Origin: Temnothorax longispinosus
Lineage: Eukaryota; Arthropoda; Insecta; Hymenoptera; Formicidae
DNA: 64,000 nt
Direction: 5' to 3'
Assembly: GCF_030848805.1 (NCBI RefSeq)
Contig: NC_092362.1
Coordinates: forward strand, 22,949,020 to 23,013,019
Part shown: positions 13,701 through 24,765 of the stretch, piece by piece
How positions within the stretch are numbered: position 1 is the stretch's first letter
Layout: each line of letters opens with the position of its first letter
Position numbers and translations under genes: made by a program
The notes under the pieces: generated by a model
Databases searched by the model: none
Told to the model about the DNA's origin: nothing
What the model saw: only the letters and a program-made list of their open reading frames with translations

Positions 13701-16700
13701 CACGTTTTACATACCGAATTCAAACAATTGAGATCGACGCCTTTGTTAATTAATATCTCTACCGTTTCTACTTTGTTGTTTTGGCAGGCCAGATGCAAAG
13801 GTGTATTACCGTTCTGTAACAGATAACGGAGAAAATTCATACGATCCGTTCGTACGTTTTTTTCGCGGTGGAATTAAATTCTTTCGCGTCCTTTTTTCTT
13901 TTTGCTAATTAATATTGTTCATCGCATCACGATTGCGTGCCTGCGATCGAACGTCGAGATATTTCTGTGCGCAATAATGCATCGACAATATATTGCTGGC
14001 CATCGTTATACATGCAACCAGTCTCGGGACGGATTATATTTGGAAATAACGAGATATATATCTGTACCTTACACTGCTTGTTAAGATCGGCCCCGTGCTG
14101 AATCATGGAGTCGAGTATTCCTTTACATCCCTGGCTTGCGGCGACATGAAGGGGAGTAAAACCCTCCTGGAGATAGTTGATACAGATTAATCATACGAAA
14201 TAACGATCCGTGATATGGAATACGCGATACAAGATAATGATACGTCGTTATATACAATGATGCTTTGTTTCTACGAATTATTCCGATACATCCAATCGAA
14301 TATGAAGAAGCTATAAGAACGAATAGTAGAAACATAAATTTGTTATAGAAGTTATTCTAAATTTTTTTCAGTTATTAAAAAAAATTAATATTAATATTTT
14401 ATAATTGTTGAAAATACAGATTTATACGTGTAATTCTGTTTATCTAGTCATTCCTTTTTTACCTGTCGTTTAACTCTTTGTTGTACAAATTTTTCTGTTA
14501 AACATACTTTGCTGAATTTTAGTATATGAGGATTTTTAGGGTTGCACAAATCTCTAATTGCAAATCTGAAATCGAGATTTAATTAATGGCTGATTCAATA
14601 AATAGAAATAGATGTCTTCAAATAGAGACACTATATATGTACATATGCAACAAAGGGTCAAATGATCGCTCAGCTATTCAATTTACCGCGTCGATTAGCT
14701 CGGTGTTCGCTCCAGCTTTTAATAATAATTGCGCGATCCCTGTGTGCCTCGTTCTGGTAGCTACGTGAAGTGGGGTATTGCCATCGTTATCCTGGGCGTC
14801 TACATTCGCTCCTAATCCTATAAGGGCCTCAACCGCGTCCAAGTGTTCCCCAGCGCAAGCACAGTGCAACGCCGTTTGTCCATTCTGGAAATAAATCCAG
14901 ATTTATGTATTAGGAGAAGTTCAATCAGTGCTTGAACGACTTCGAATTGTAATTATAAAAAAATATCGCGACTATCATAATTTTCCCATATTTACGATAT
15001 AGGTCACTCTCATGACCTAGCACTGACACACATATGCATTAATCATTTTTAAAACCAAAAGAGCTTTCTAAAAATTACTTAAAGCTTTTATTCGAACAAT
15101 AATATTTGTGTAAGAGAAAATACAATATCCTCGAATAACACGATTAATTGGTTCCGTCTTATTGAAAACCGCATGTTATTCGAGACTTGGAAATCATAAA
15201 ATTTTAGAGATCACGTTTCGTGCTGTTACGTATGGAAAATCGTGCAATTCAAGACTCCAGATCGACAATAAAATTGGGAATTTGGTTTCAAAGGATTATC
15301 TAAAAAAAACTTTTAAAAAGTAGAGTTGTTACAATTTTTTTACCGCGTTTTTCGAGACGCCGTGCAATTCCAAGTACTGCGTTATTCGAGGGTCACCTGT
15401 ATTTTTATATAACATATTCTTCATACTTTTTGCATGGCAGTTGGTGATGGAAAAACATGTTATTCCATGTTTTTCTTGTTTTGCAGAACGTTTATTTCAA
15501 CGAATAAAAACAGTGTAGATTTTTTAAGTAATATTTTTTTCGTAAATATCTATGAGCCATATTGATTATTATTATGGTGTACAAACTTTGGACAGGATAT
15601 TAAAAACAGCTGTTTGAAACTTCTGAATGTAACAGTTTTAGTTCTAAGAATGTTTCGTTTTTCTTTGTCAGATATTATCCATTACACTCGTTACACTTAT
15701 GATCTAACATTGTGCAACATCGGAAATGAACTCGACACAAATTCACGTCGTCAGAGTTATCTACAACGATGCCTATCAATCTTAAGAAAGGAACTAAAGG
15801 AACTCTTTTATTTAAAGAAACTTTTGGCGGGAGTTTTTGCCTGTAGCGATGCTACCGGCATTACAATGCTTATAATGGAGTTGCTGAATATCTTATCATT
15901 GAAACATTTTTTAAATTCGTGTTGAATCCATTTCCGATATTTTCTGTTACTAACAGATTATCAAATATATCAATATTGCAAATTATGATTATTTAATATT
16001 GTATAAATGTTACATTCGAATATATTTCAATCTGACCAATTTGATAATAAAATTATTAAAAGTGATAAAGGAATCCCTATTTAATACATATCACGAAATT
16101 ATAGAAATTTGACGATTATTAATTGGATTATTAGAAAATATTGATATATAATTATCTTTATCCACAATTATCTTTATCCAATAGATATCTATGAGATATT
16201 TCCTTTTCCTTAATAAAGTATGTAGATATTTTCAAGGAGATGAAAACTTAATAGATATTACGAGATTACAGAAATTCGATTTGACATTAATTGGATTAAG
16301 AAAATGTTGAGAAAATAAATGCAATTATTTTTATCTATCATTATTTCAATAAGTCTTACAGCTTTTCTTAGTCGGCATCAAATAGATATTTCTGAGGGGC
16401 TGGAAGTAACTTAAAATATCACAAAATTATCAAGATTTGACGATTATCAATTATATTATTATTAGAAAATATTGATAAGCGATTATATTTATTCATAATT
16501 ATCCCAATAAATTCTATGGCTTTTCTTAACTGGTATCAAATCGATATTTTCAAAGGGGCGAAAAAGCGACCAATTGTCCAAGAATGATTAACCGACGCGG
16601 CAAGCCGCGCGGAATGTAAAGACGGAGGTGGAACGCCCGTGCGCCGTGCCTATCTCAGGGAAATTAGAATTCCGCGTGCGAGGAGAATCGAGAAGGGATA

Positions 16701-19700
16701 CGCGAGTAAATTGAATGAGAAGGCACAAGAGAATCCGGGATACGGGGAAGTGAGAGTCTGTTTACAAAGGCTCCGTAAAATGTACTCAAGCCGACGCGAC
16801 GGTTGGTCGAGTTTCACATTGCAGTTCGCGGGGACCATCCTCGGGGGATTGCGCGTTTGCCTCTCGATAAGGACACCAACACTATAGCAGTCGACAACAA
16901 CCGGGGGCAGAGAGAGACCCACTTTCCCAGGATTTAAAACAAGAGAGGAAGAGAGGGGAGATGCTCGCTCGCGCTCTGACCTACCTGGCGAGCTGTACAT
17001 ATATCTATCGACTACACACGCGGAAATCCGAGCGGTTCCTCTTGCCGCCGCGGCGTTAAACGGACGGTCGATTGTTCCTGTCGATAAATTATAAATATCC
17101 CCTTTTGTGTCTTCATTCGCCCAGCGATCGATACCGCACTGCTCCATGGCCGAGTCACCGTGCTATTATTCTCGTACAATTTTTGACGCGTTTTCGCTGT
17201 TTCTCGGACATGCGAGATATTTAATTTTGTCATCACCCGCGTAAAATGCGACGGAGAGAAGGAGACATTTATTTATTATTACATTCCCGTGTCCGAGCGA
17301 GAGAGTTTAATATATCGCGATAAGATAATTTATAATATAGCAAGCAAATAATAATATAATATATAGCTTGATATAATTTATCAAGTCTGCTATATAATTC
17401 GGCTTCGATCGTCAATCTTTATTACGCACATGGTTGCTTGGCTGCAATATTCGAGCGAAATATTTCGAAAGAATTTCATTTTCTCCTCCGTTTTACGTTT
17501 ATCGAGCTACGTTTTTATGTATTCCTTATATAACACACATCTCCGATGTTCAAAAGGCCAGGGCACAACAGGACTCTTAAGCATGTCCCAAACGTGCTCG
17601 TAGGGATGCTAACAAGTGTATATACGGTATTCTTTGGGTATCGGCAAGCAGCTTGAGATGTCCCAGGGATTGCCCGCGTCACGCGTCAAAACTGATCCTG
17701 GATTGTAGACAGATGTTTATCGTCGCTGCGGCACATGAATAAAAGCTATAGGAGACCCGCATCTACCGGAAATAGCGAGAAGAGGGAGAGGGAGGGAGGG
17801 AGGGAGGAAGGGAGAGAGATGCACACGCGAGGATTGATCGCACGAATGATTTATTGGGGAACTGGCGTTGCCAGGAGATAACTGATTCCAGCGGTTATTT
17901 CCCTTTTCTAAAAATCCGCTTTATATACGATCCCTGATGGATACATCAAATTATTATTAGCTCGTGGATAATGCATTTTTATTTTCTCGGACGTTGCGGC
18001 TAATTGACGCTGCATTGAGTTGCTAATTGACCGCGTCACGCGTCACTCGCGCTAAATCGAACAAACATATCACCTTACTTTCAACCTACCTGCGCGCAAC
18101 AATTATGATTACATCGAAAGCGTCGCATTTACATTAAATGCACTCTCTCCGCATTATTTTACAAATAATTAATAATTTTTTGATTTTTAAAGGCGAAATT
18201 ATATATGTTTCAAAATGTTGCAGGCAATTAGTTCGTGATTTTCGAGCGAAGGACGGGATGCATAAAATTGTGCATAATTCATGTATGCAAATACTTTCTG
18301 AAAGAGATAACTAATTAATAATTTATGACAGCGAATTGTGTATATACAGTCGCGAATGCATTTCCTATGCGGAATTTACGCAGGAGAATTTACTTTTGAC
18401 TGGTGGTGTTGTTACATGAGAGAACTTTCGCGAGCGAAGTTCGGGCAACCAAGATGTTAATGGATGGACGGATGGACGGGTATTCCTTGAAATATATACA
18501 ATGTATATACCGAAATACATATATGTATACATTGGGGCGAAATTTGGTGGGAATCAGATTTCCGGGTGTGGAATATCTCATTGCAACGCGAAATTCGAGA
18601 AACTGAGGTCGGAGCATGCCCGTATTGCGCGAGAACCTGTATTGGTCCATTTCGGTATGCACGCAATGCGCACATTGATATATTCAATCTTGTCAATCTC
18701 CAATTCGGACGAGATAAATTAGTCATCGTTTGTCATCTGGTTTATTTATTGGTTTAACTTTTATAAAAATTATGGAAAGTATTTTCCCTTTGATTACGAT
18801 TAAATTTAATTCAAACCATCAATATTTTAATATATGTATATATCTTTTTCTATCTTATTTTATTGACAATATAACTATCGAGGTAGTGACTTCTCGAGCT
18901 CCTTTGACGTCGCGTAGAATCCTTTTTACTTTCGAACAAAACCTGTTTCTTTATCTTTATATCTTTAACGTCAAATTTTTGAAAGCTCGTCTTATTGCAG
19001 TTTCTGCAGAAACCAACGAAATAAAATGATCTTTTGTTAGAAAATTGAAATACTGTCTTAAACTTGTAAATTATTTTTTCTGCAAAATGCGAACATACCG
19101 GCGCGGCGTATTCACGTGTAGTAAAAATTGAAGTGATATACCGTAATCAAAGGAATATTCCCGCTTACCTTGTCCGTGGCGTCCAGCACGATCCGCGGGA
19201 TATTTGCAAGCGCCGTGATTACCGCGGGATGTCCTCCGGTGATGGCTGCATGGTGAAGGGCAGTCGCCCCGGTGCTGTCGGTGGCCTCGACGTTTAACGA
19301 TTCCACCGCTTCCGCGAGGTATTCCACCACGGCTGCGTTCTTGCCGCGAGCACCGCACATTAGGAGTGTGTACTGTTTCTAAACGGAAAGAAATCTGTTG
19401 TTTATATATGCGCTGCAAATAAAGGAGGACTTCCCCGCGAAGGAGAATTCGTTACACCGCGCGGTGCCGACCGCGCCGTAAATGCTTCTCGTAATTTCAA
19501 TCCGTAAAGGAATCTCCGCGGTTGCCTTCGCGCGAACATCGCGAATTCTTCTATAATTCTCTCACTTTCTTCGCATCGGCACGCGCGTGATAAAATTCTA
19601 CGCGACGTGCCGGAGGGGCGCGATGAAAGCGTGCGCGCCTACTATTTAGGACCGATGCCAATATCAATATTGACACGTTATTGATTTCAACCTCGCCGCG

Positions 19701-22700
19701 GTTTCCCGGTGACTTATTTCACTTTTTTCCACAATTTCCGCGAGATTTCTGTTTCGATATTTTTTTTACTACACAATGTTTGCGATCAATAAACTTCAAT
19801 TAAACGTATACGATTTGATCCCGTACGATGTGTTCTGTAAATTTACGTAACGGATAAATTTTTTTGCGTTATTTGAATAAAGTTTTCTCGTTATCTAAAT
19901 AAAGTTTTTTTATACGTGATTATTATCGCAATATTCCGCGCAACTTTCCTATATATATACTTAACTTTCTCAACGAGTCTCGACATTTACGAAGTCGTAC
20001 TTCAAAGTTCAAAGTCGTATTACGAAGGAACAGCTTGAATCTACTTTTACGTGAAAATATTTAATGAAGCGATTGTTAAGCGATTTTTGAAGGTTATACC
20101 TTGTTGAGCGCAGATACGCTTGCCCCGGCATTTATCAACATCTTCACCGCGTCTCGGTGTCCGAGTTGGGCGGCCATATGTAAGGGTCGCATTCCAAACT
20201 TGAAAGAGAAATGAACAGCTCGGAAATTAATGTTCGACGCGAGGAATTTCATCAAGTCGGTCGCCGGTTAGATTAAAAATTCCGAAAGAAGTGTCGCACC
20301 AAAAAACATATTTAATGTTTCGTAATAAAGTATATAACCATTTATCAATCGGCACGTTCACATTAATTTCCTGTATGAAAGCACTCGACGATATTGAATC
20401 TTAGAGACTCCATTTGTTTTTAACGTGCAAAAGTTTTTCTCTTTCACGAGAAAATGTATTTTACTTTGCTACCTCAATTTACAGTTATTTCTTAAATGAA
20501 CCTTTCTTTCTTTAATAGATTATAATTAAAAGAAGAAGAAGAGAGATGTGTCATACCTTATCTCTTGCTTCAATATCGCATTTAGCTTGTATCAGCATTT
20601 CAATAATTTCTGTGTTTCCTTTAGACGCTGCCCAATGAATCGGAGCACGACCATACTGAGAAAGATTTTTAGTAATAAATATTAGAAGCGCTTATCGTTT
20701 TTAATAAATCTTGTCAAAAAAGTCGACAAATTGAACGACAAATGGTGTTTTATTATGTATTTTTGTTTTCGGAGTATATTTTTAGTGACTTACATTATTT
20801 CTGGAATCTACGTCGACAGTCTCCTTAAGTACTTTGCGAACGGCGTCCGCTTCGTTCTTCATCACAGCCTCGTGTAGAAGAAGATCATTCTTAAGAACTG
20901 AGAAAAGAAACACAATATAGAAAATAGATATAAAACGTGGAATAAAAAAGATGTTATTTAAAAAATATGTACATCGTGAGATAACATTGATTTTTAAAGT
21001 TAAACGCTTATTAGTTAAAAATATAAAGAATAATTATGTAACGAAACATTATTATTATTATTATACCATTTTATATATCAGATTTTGTAATAATAATATA
21101 CATAGTCATATGTATTATATATTATGACAACTACAAATTGGTGCTAGTCTTTGACATCAAAACTTTTGTATGGGAAAGCGTGTACTTGGCACTTTCTTTT
21201 ACCTTCTTTGAAATAAAATCAACAGAGTTACTGTGACATTCGATATTAATCGATATATAATATTGTCATCTCGTAGTGAAATTTGGAGATGGAGGTATTT
21301 TATTTTAATGTTTGTTACAAATAATACTTCAGCCGACCGTATGTGAGTGATCCACGCGCTTATGCATTCTATCAGGCGCGCGGATCACTCACGTACGATC
21401 GGCTAAAAGACAATGCTGTTTGGATTGACTTTACTTAATAATTACTGTTTTAATAAGCATTATGGAAAAAATGGCTCAGGACTTTTTGATTCAATTTTTA
21501 ATAAGAAATAGTGCTATATAGTTAGTGGGCGGTCTTTAAGAAATTCATTTCTATACCTATCAATAACTTACAGTTTCAAAGTTATAATAATAACTTTCAT
21601 AATAAGAAACAGAACCGTTATGATATACAATTAATTAGAGAGAAAACTGTCATTTTACGGGTTAGGGACTGGGTCTTGGTAGTCTAATAATAATATTGTG
21701 TAAATTTTGTATACTTTTTCCAAACTGAGTAAACTGCGCGCCGATTTTTTGCCGCTCTTAAAAACACAGTTCCTAGTTGAAACAGTAAATTTACATATTT
21801 AAATCGATAATCGATTTAAATTTTAATGCTAATGAGCTTCCTTATTAAATCACTGTAAAGAATTTATTGCGAAAAGTATCGTCCCATCCACGGTTCGAAC
21901 TTAGACACCTCCCTACATTTACAATAAATTCTTTACAGTGACTTAACAAAGATGCTTATTAACGTCAAAATTTAAATCGATTATCGATTTAGATATGGGG
22001 GATTTGCTGTTCCAACAAGGAGTTGTATTTTAAAGACCGACAAAAAATCGGTCGCACGCAGTTTACTGACAAGTTTGGAAAAAGTATACAAAATTCACAC
22101 AGTATTTGTTATTATTATTAGGCTACCAAGATCCAGTCCCCGGACCATAAAATGGCATTTTTATCTCTAATTAAAATATATCAGTTGCTTTATGATATCC
22201 ATCATTAAATCAATTTTTGAGATAAAACTATATGCATTACGAAATGACTTTATTTGAATTTTTTATATCGAAATACGTCAAATCACTTTGACGTAGCGTA
22301 ACGTTTTTTTATCTCTTCGAATTTTTATTTGTTTTACGAAATACGTGACAATATTTTTCTATCTACGTAATATTTTTCTACCTACGTAATATGGATATAC
22401 ATGGATTAAATCTCCAATTTTTTAATATTTAGCATCTGGTGTTTGCAAAAGATGAATCATATTTTCAATACAACGCGGATATACCACGGATTAATTTTTC
22501 CATTACTTTGTAATGGTTTTTGTGGAAAGTAGGATCTCGAACGAGAAACGTAAAATAGTACGGATTCAATTAATTCCCGTGCGCGCGTTACGGGGTTTTT
22601 ATTTTAAACTTCCGACAGTCACGTTGTAGCGGCACACGTGCTGTCGTTACCGCTGCACACACTGTTTTTTATAAATTCGGTCCGCACGGATATCGATCGT

Positions 22701-23560
22701 GTGTGCAATTGAGGTGAAAGGACGGAAGGCAGGCGGGGATGAAATACGCGAGTGTGTGCACAGTGTGTTGTTAATTAGTTGAATGGCTGATTTTGCGAAT
22801 GTTTAATGCAAATTGAATACCTTTTTACTTCCGCGCGACTGCATGTTAATAGACTGCACGGTCCACAAAGCAAAATAGAAAAATACACAAAACATTTTTT
22901 AATTACACGTAATTATTAATTTCTCTTTCTCTCTCGTGTGTGTGTTCTTTTTAAATAAAGAGACCGAAAAGCATACACGGTTGGTTGCTTTAAAGAAATG
23001 ATCTTCCTCTCGTCTGTGTATGCAAGATAAAAGAGAGTGATTAAAGTTTTCATACAATATTATACTATTATATATCGCTTCTGCATAATGAAGTTCTATA
23101 TTTCACTGCATATATACGTATTGTAAAATTTCATTCAATGATAATACCCTCTTGACACAGGGGATGATCATAAATTATTACACCGTGAAAACGAAAAATT
23201 TGTTCGTTCTGAAGAAAGCGGAAATTACGGAAAAAGCCAATCGGTTAAAAGAAAATCCAGGCAATTCAGTGCCTGAAATGTATGAGTGGTTTTTCCGGCT
23301 TTACCGGTAAATCTTGGAAAATGGAGAATGTGAATTTCGCTTCCACACATCTCATATATTCACATTTTGCTTGGGATTGCCGAGACAGCTTTAAATCTTC
23401 GCACGCTTCGTAGGACATTTTGTGTGGAGGCAGATGCGGTACTTTACTCACTTCTAGCAGTCTTTTGGTTCAGCACTTCATCCTCGATCGCCTCGCTGAG
23501 ATTCAGCGGCGGTGGTGGGGCCTTCGCCTTCTTTATTCTCAACTCTTCCTTGTCCACCAT
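10480..23560 (-). CDS. Ankyrin repeat and death domain protein, ANKDD1A-like; complete 13-exon gene, 552 aa
   Basis: Joining 13 exons with consensus GT-AG borders gives one open frame of 1659 nt including stop. Residues 1-71 are a short charged N-terminus leading into the first repeat. Residues 72-404 are about ten ankyrin repeats. Residues about 405-435 are a basic/Ser-Gly linker. Residues about 436-530 are a death domain (DWKKLAFHWAFTPEQIRAIE, then SYKEHGFRMLMIWASG). The tail contains CHKC. Order, length (human ANKDD1A is of similar size, from memory) and the death-domain sequence all fit the ANKDD1 family of intracellular scaffolds, whose ligand is unknown to me. The start ATG at 23558-23560 is preceded by a short upstream frame that ends in TGA. 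The introns carry several MITEs; the largest (14885-19168) holds a GC-rich island. I am sure of the domain architecture. Orthology within the 1A/1B pair is inference. Confidence 0.9.
10744..10791. repeat. (AAT)n microsatellite in the last intron
   Basis: About 16 near-perfect AAT units in the intron between the last two ankyrin/death-domain gene exons. Confidence 0.95.
10806..10934 (-). CDS. ankdd1a-like exon 12 (second half of death domain)
   Basis: Starts at acceptor ATTGCAG and completes the Gly of YTG. SSSYKEHGFRMLMIWASGLN followed by IKELCEALSAVNKKAVAG. The frame stays open leftward into a non-coding extension, but family conservation (Y-x-EHG-x-R) places the splice here. Donor GTATAA. 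Confidence 0.88.
11071..11169. mobile_element. 99-bp MITE with CCCAGGTAGCAG termini in an ankdd1a-like intron
   Basis: Left end CCCAGGTAGCAGGATGATGT. The right end is its inverted counterpart (CACTCTGCTACCTGGG). The interior is AT-rich and non-coding. Superfamily not assigned. Confidence 0.6.
11470..11704 (-). CDS. ankdd1a-like exon 11 (linker and first half of death domain)
   Basis: 235 nt, ending after one base of a codon. A charged linker with TPARRWWREG leads into VLWKLAYKQLAPGDWKKLAF and FTPEQIRAIEHQYTG, the first helices of the death domain. The acceptor AAATTCAG has a poor pyrimidine tract, so the left boundary of the linker is the least certain in the model. Confidence 0.82.
12124..12219 (-). 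CDS. ankdd1a-like exon 10 (last ankyrin repeat)
   Basis: 96 nt. SGRTPLYIAARGSFTAIVDM is the final repeat, one residue shorter than the others. Acceptor TTCGCAG, donor GTAGGC. Confidence 0.88.
12220..13338. other. ankdd1a-like intron 9
   Basis: A GC-rich stretch next to exon 10 (12220-12440) has open frames with no known motif. The remainder is AT-rich. No other feature seen. Confidence 0.5.
13339..13437 (-). CDS. ankdd1a-like exon 9 (one ankyrin repeat)
   Basis: 99 nt. RLQSSIHIAAEMGHTDICEL, then LAAGANIEQKE. Acceptor TTTGCTTCAG, donor GTAAAT. Confidence 0.92.
13715..13813 (-). CDS. ankdd1a-like exon 8 (one ankyrin repeat)
   Basis: 99 nt. NGNTPLHLACQNNKVETVEI, then INKGVDLN. Acceptor CTGTTACAG, donor GTATGT. 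Confidence 0.92.
14068..14166 (-). CDS. ankdd1a-like exon 7 (one ankyrin repeat)
   Basis: 99 nt. EGFTPLHVAASQGCKGILDS, then IQHGADLNKQ. Acceptor ATCTCCAG, donor GTACAG. Confidence 0.92.
14687..14884 (-). CDS. ankdd1a-like exon 6 (two ankyrin repeats)
   Basis: 198 nt, 66 residues. NGQTALHCACAGEHLDAVEA, then DGNTPLHVATRTRHTGIAQL. Acceptor TTATTTCCAG, donor GTAAAT. It follows the largest intron of the gene. Confidence 0.92.
15121..15401. mobile_element. pogo/Tigger-like MITE
   Basis: The ends are inverted: CCTCGAATAAC at the left and its reverse complement GTTATTCGAGG at the right, inside TA dinucleotides and with CA...TG outer bases. Internal copies of TGCAATTC and TTCGAGAC resemble pogo-family subterminal repeats. 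No transposase frame is present. Confidence 0.5.
16085..16560. repeat. Degenerate tandem repeat, about 165-bp unit, three copies
   Basis: Three successive blocks start near 16090, 16257 and 16418. Each contains an ATCACGAAATTAT-like start, a TTAATTGGATTA-like segment, GAAAATATTGA, and (in the last two) CAGCTTTTCTTAG followed by TCAAATAGATATTT. They are strongly diverged. Confidence 0.5.
17784..17812. other. (GGGA)n tract, candidate G-quadruplex
   Basis: Six runs of three G separated by short A-rich spacers (GGGAGAGGGAGGGAGGG...) on the + strand, within an ankdd1a-like intron. Confidence 0.5.
19169..19378 (-). CDS. ankdd1a-like exon 5 (two ankyrin repeats)
   Basis: 210 nt, 70 residues. The first repeat is divergent (YTLLMCGARGKNAAVVEYL); the second contains GATALHHAAITGGHPAVI. 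Donor GTAAGC. Codons are GC-rich compared with the flanking introns. Confidence 0.9.
20100..20198 (-). CDS. ankdd1a-like exon 4 (one ankyrin repeat)
   Basis: 99 nt. FGMRPLHMAAQLGHRDAVKM followed by LINAGASVSALNK is a canonical repeat. Acceptor CTCTTTCAAG, donor GTATAA. Confidence 0.9.
20557..20655 (-). CDS. ankdd1a-like exon 3 (one ankyrin repeat)
   Basis: 99 nt, 33 residues. YGRAPIHWAASKGNTEIIEM matches the ankyrin G-x-TPLHxAA-x-x-G consensus, with Ile for Leu. Acceptor TTTCTCAG, donor GTATGA, phase 0 at both ends. Confidence 0.9.
20794..20897 (-). CDS. ankdd1a-like exon 2
   Basis: The acceptor CTTTTCTCAG completes the split codon (Ile), then NDLLLHEAVMKNEADAVRKV begins the first ankyrin-type helix pair. 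Donor GTAAGT, phase 0. Confidence 0.88.
21331..21404. repeat. Short palindrome with 29-bp arms
   Basis: The left arm contains GAGTGATCCACGCGC and the right arm GCGCGCGGATCACTC, with matching AGCCGA and TCGGCT outer ends around a 15-bp loop. It is probably a minimal foldback element. Confidence 0.65.
21630..22172. mobile_element. Foldback element, family F1, copy 1
   Basis: Arms of about 240 bp (21630-21869 and 21922-22172) are inverted copies. Shared landmarks are AGGGACTGGGTCTTGGTAG outside, CTTTTTCCAAACT, AATCGATAATCGATTTAAA, and CACTGTAAAGAATTTATTG next to a loop of about 50 bp. No transposase is present. A diverged second copy lies at 59186-59652. Confidence 0.7.
23452..23560 (-). CDS. 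ankdd1a-like exon 1 (start codon)
   Basis: ATG at 23560-23558 begins MVDKEELRIKKAKAPPPPLN, a basic then proline-rich N-terminus. The donor is GTGAGT and the exon ends after one base of a codon. Confidence 0.85.
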
Positions 23561-24590
23561 CTTTCACTGATGCCGTTGTTCCGAGCCTGGCATTGTCATC
23601 GGCGTCGTTGCGCGACTGGGTTATTGCACCTGGGTTGCAGCTCAACTGCTAATTATCAATGACCTGGAAAGTCGAGCAATGATGAGTGGCGAAGTGTACG
23701 ATCAGTGTGGAAGTCTACGAGTTCAAAAGAGATCAAAATCGCGAGAGTGAATCGCTGAAACACTGCAGTGGGCTTTAAATTAAAAAAAAGAAGTCAATGT
23801 AATGATATATCTGGATTATATAAATCCAGTGTTATATTTGAATTGAGGAAAAATATGAATAAAAATGTTTCTTGAAGTTATGATTTAATTATTACATAGC
23901 AAATCTGTAGACTTCTCTTTTCACTGATATATTTGAAAGTTAAATTGAAATACGACGACAGTGTTATTTGCCGTATTTGTTTATTATAGTGTTGCAGGTG
24001 TTAATTTATTATATCAATTATCAGAAATATTCTGAGTGCTTGTTATGTGAAATCGGAATTACTGTCTATTAAAACTTGCATATATCTTATGCAATTATAG
24101 CTTGTAGCCGGCTGAATATATACATATATCAATGACAGATGAATTAATCACGAGTTTTCTCGTTCTCTACATTTCAATTTGTCGCGTTTTGAATTTTCCC
24201 GTTTTATTGCGGTAAAATCTGTTATTACAATTTACTGTTCGTGCGGTCACAATACGGTCAGGGCGAATAATATATGTGCGGAGGGTTGGTTAGCGGAGTA
24301 CGATATATATATAATTCATGGAGGCTAATTAATTCATTCACAGATTTCGAATTATATCAGAGACGCTATGACACTAAATTTCATAAATTTACATAAATTT
24401 TAATATTTCAAATTAGCCAGTATTACGAATTATAACACGTTTCCGAACATTGAGGCAACATAAATATGTTACTTCAATAATATAATTTGTGCTGCTCGAT
24501 TAACATTGAATACAAAACGAAACAAAATACTACGCAAATATCATTAAAGATGTGTTGTCATTTCTTAAGCAACGTTAGAGTTAATCAGTG

Positions 24591-24765
24591 CACTGAAAAA
24601 AATGTATTATTTGCAAGAAAATAGATTTCTCCGATTTTAGTTTCCTTATAATTCAAAGAAGTATATTGGGTAGATTTGAAGAAACATTTTTCTGAAACAT
24701 TTAAAAAATATTTTCTTGAATCTACCTAATACTTCTTTGAATTAAGGAAACTAAATTCAAAGACC
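24591..24765. mobile_element. CACTGAAAAA MITE, family F2, copy 1
   Basis: Starts CACTGAAAAAAATGTATTAT with TTTGCAAGAAAATAGAT, and folds back on itself through TTTCCTTAATTCAAAGAAGTAT-type arms. The right terminus is eroded. A fuller copy is at 46681-46881. Confidence 0.6.

Larger units (their letters stand above)
14885..19168. other. Largest ankdd1a-like intron (intron 5)
   Basis: Contains a pogo-like MITE (15121-15401), a degenerate tandem repeat (16085-16560), a GC-rich island (16590-17300), a G-run tract (17784-17812) and AT-rich filler. Open frames on both strands inside the GC island (for example 16639-16887 + and 16650-17147 -) have no recognisable product. Confidence 0.6.
20898..23451. 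other. ankdd1a-like intron 1
   Basis: Holds a small palindrome (21331-21404), a large foldback element (21630-22172), and GC-richer sequence at 22570-22760 that could be regulatory. No exon supported. Confidence 0.5.

Noticed and set aside
16650..17147. 165-codon - strand ORF in an ankdd1a-like intron
   Set aside because: The GC-rich island is open in both strands and several frames. There is no domain motif and no splice pattern joining it to neighbouring exons.
21880..21910. tRNA T-loop-like GGTTCGAAC
   Set aside because: It lies in the loop of a foldback element, without an A box or cloverleaf around it.
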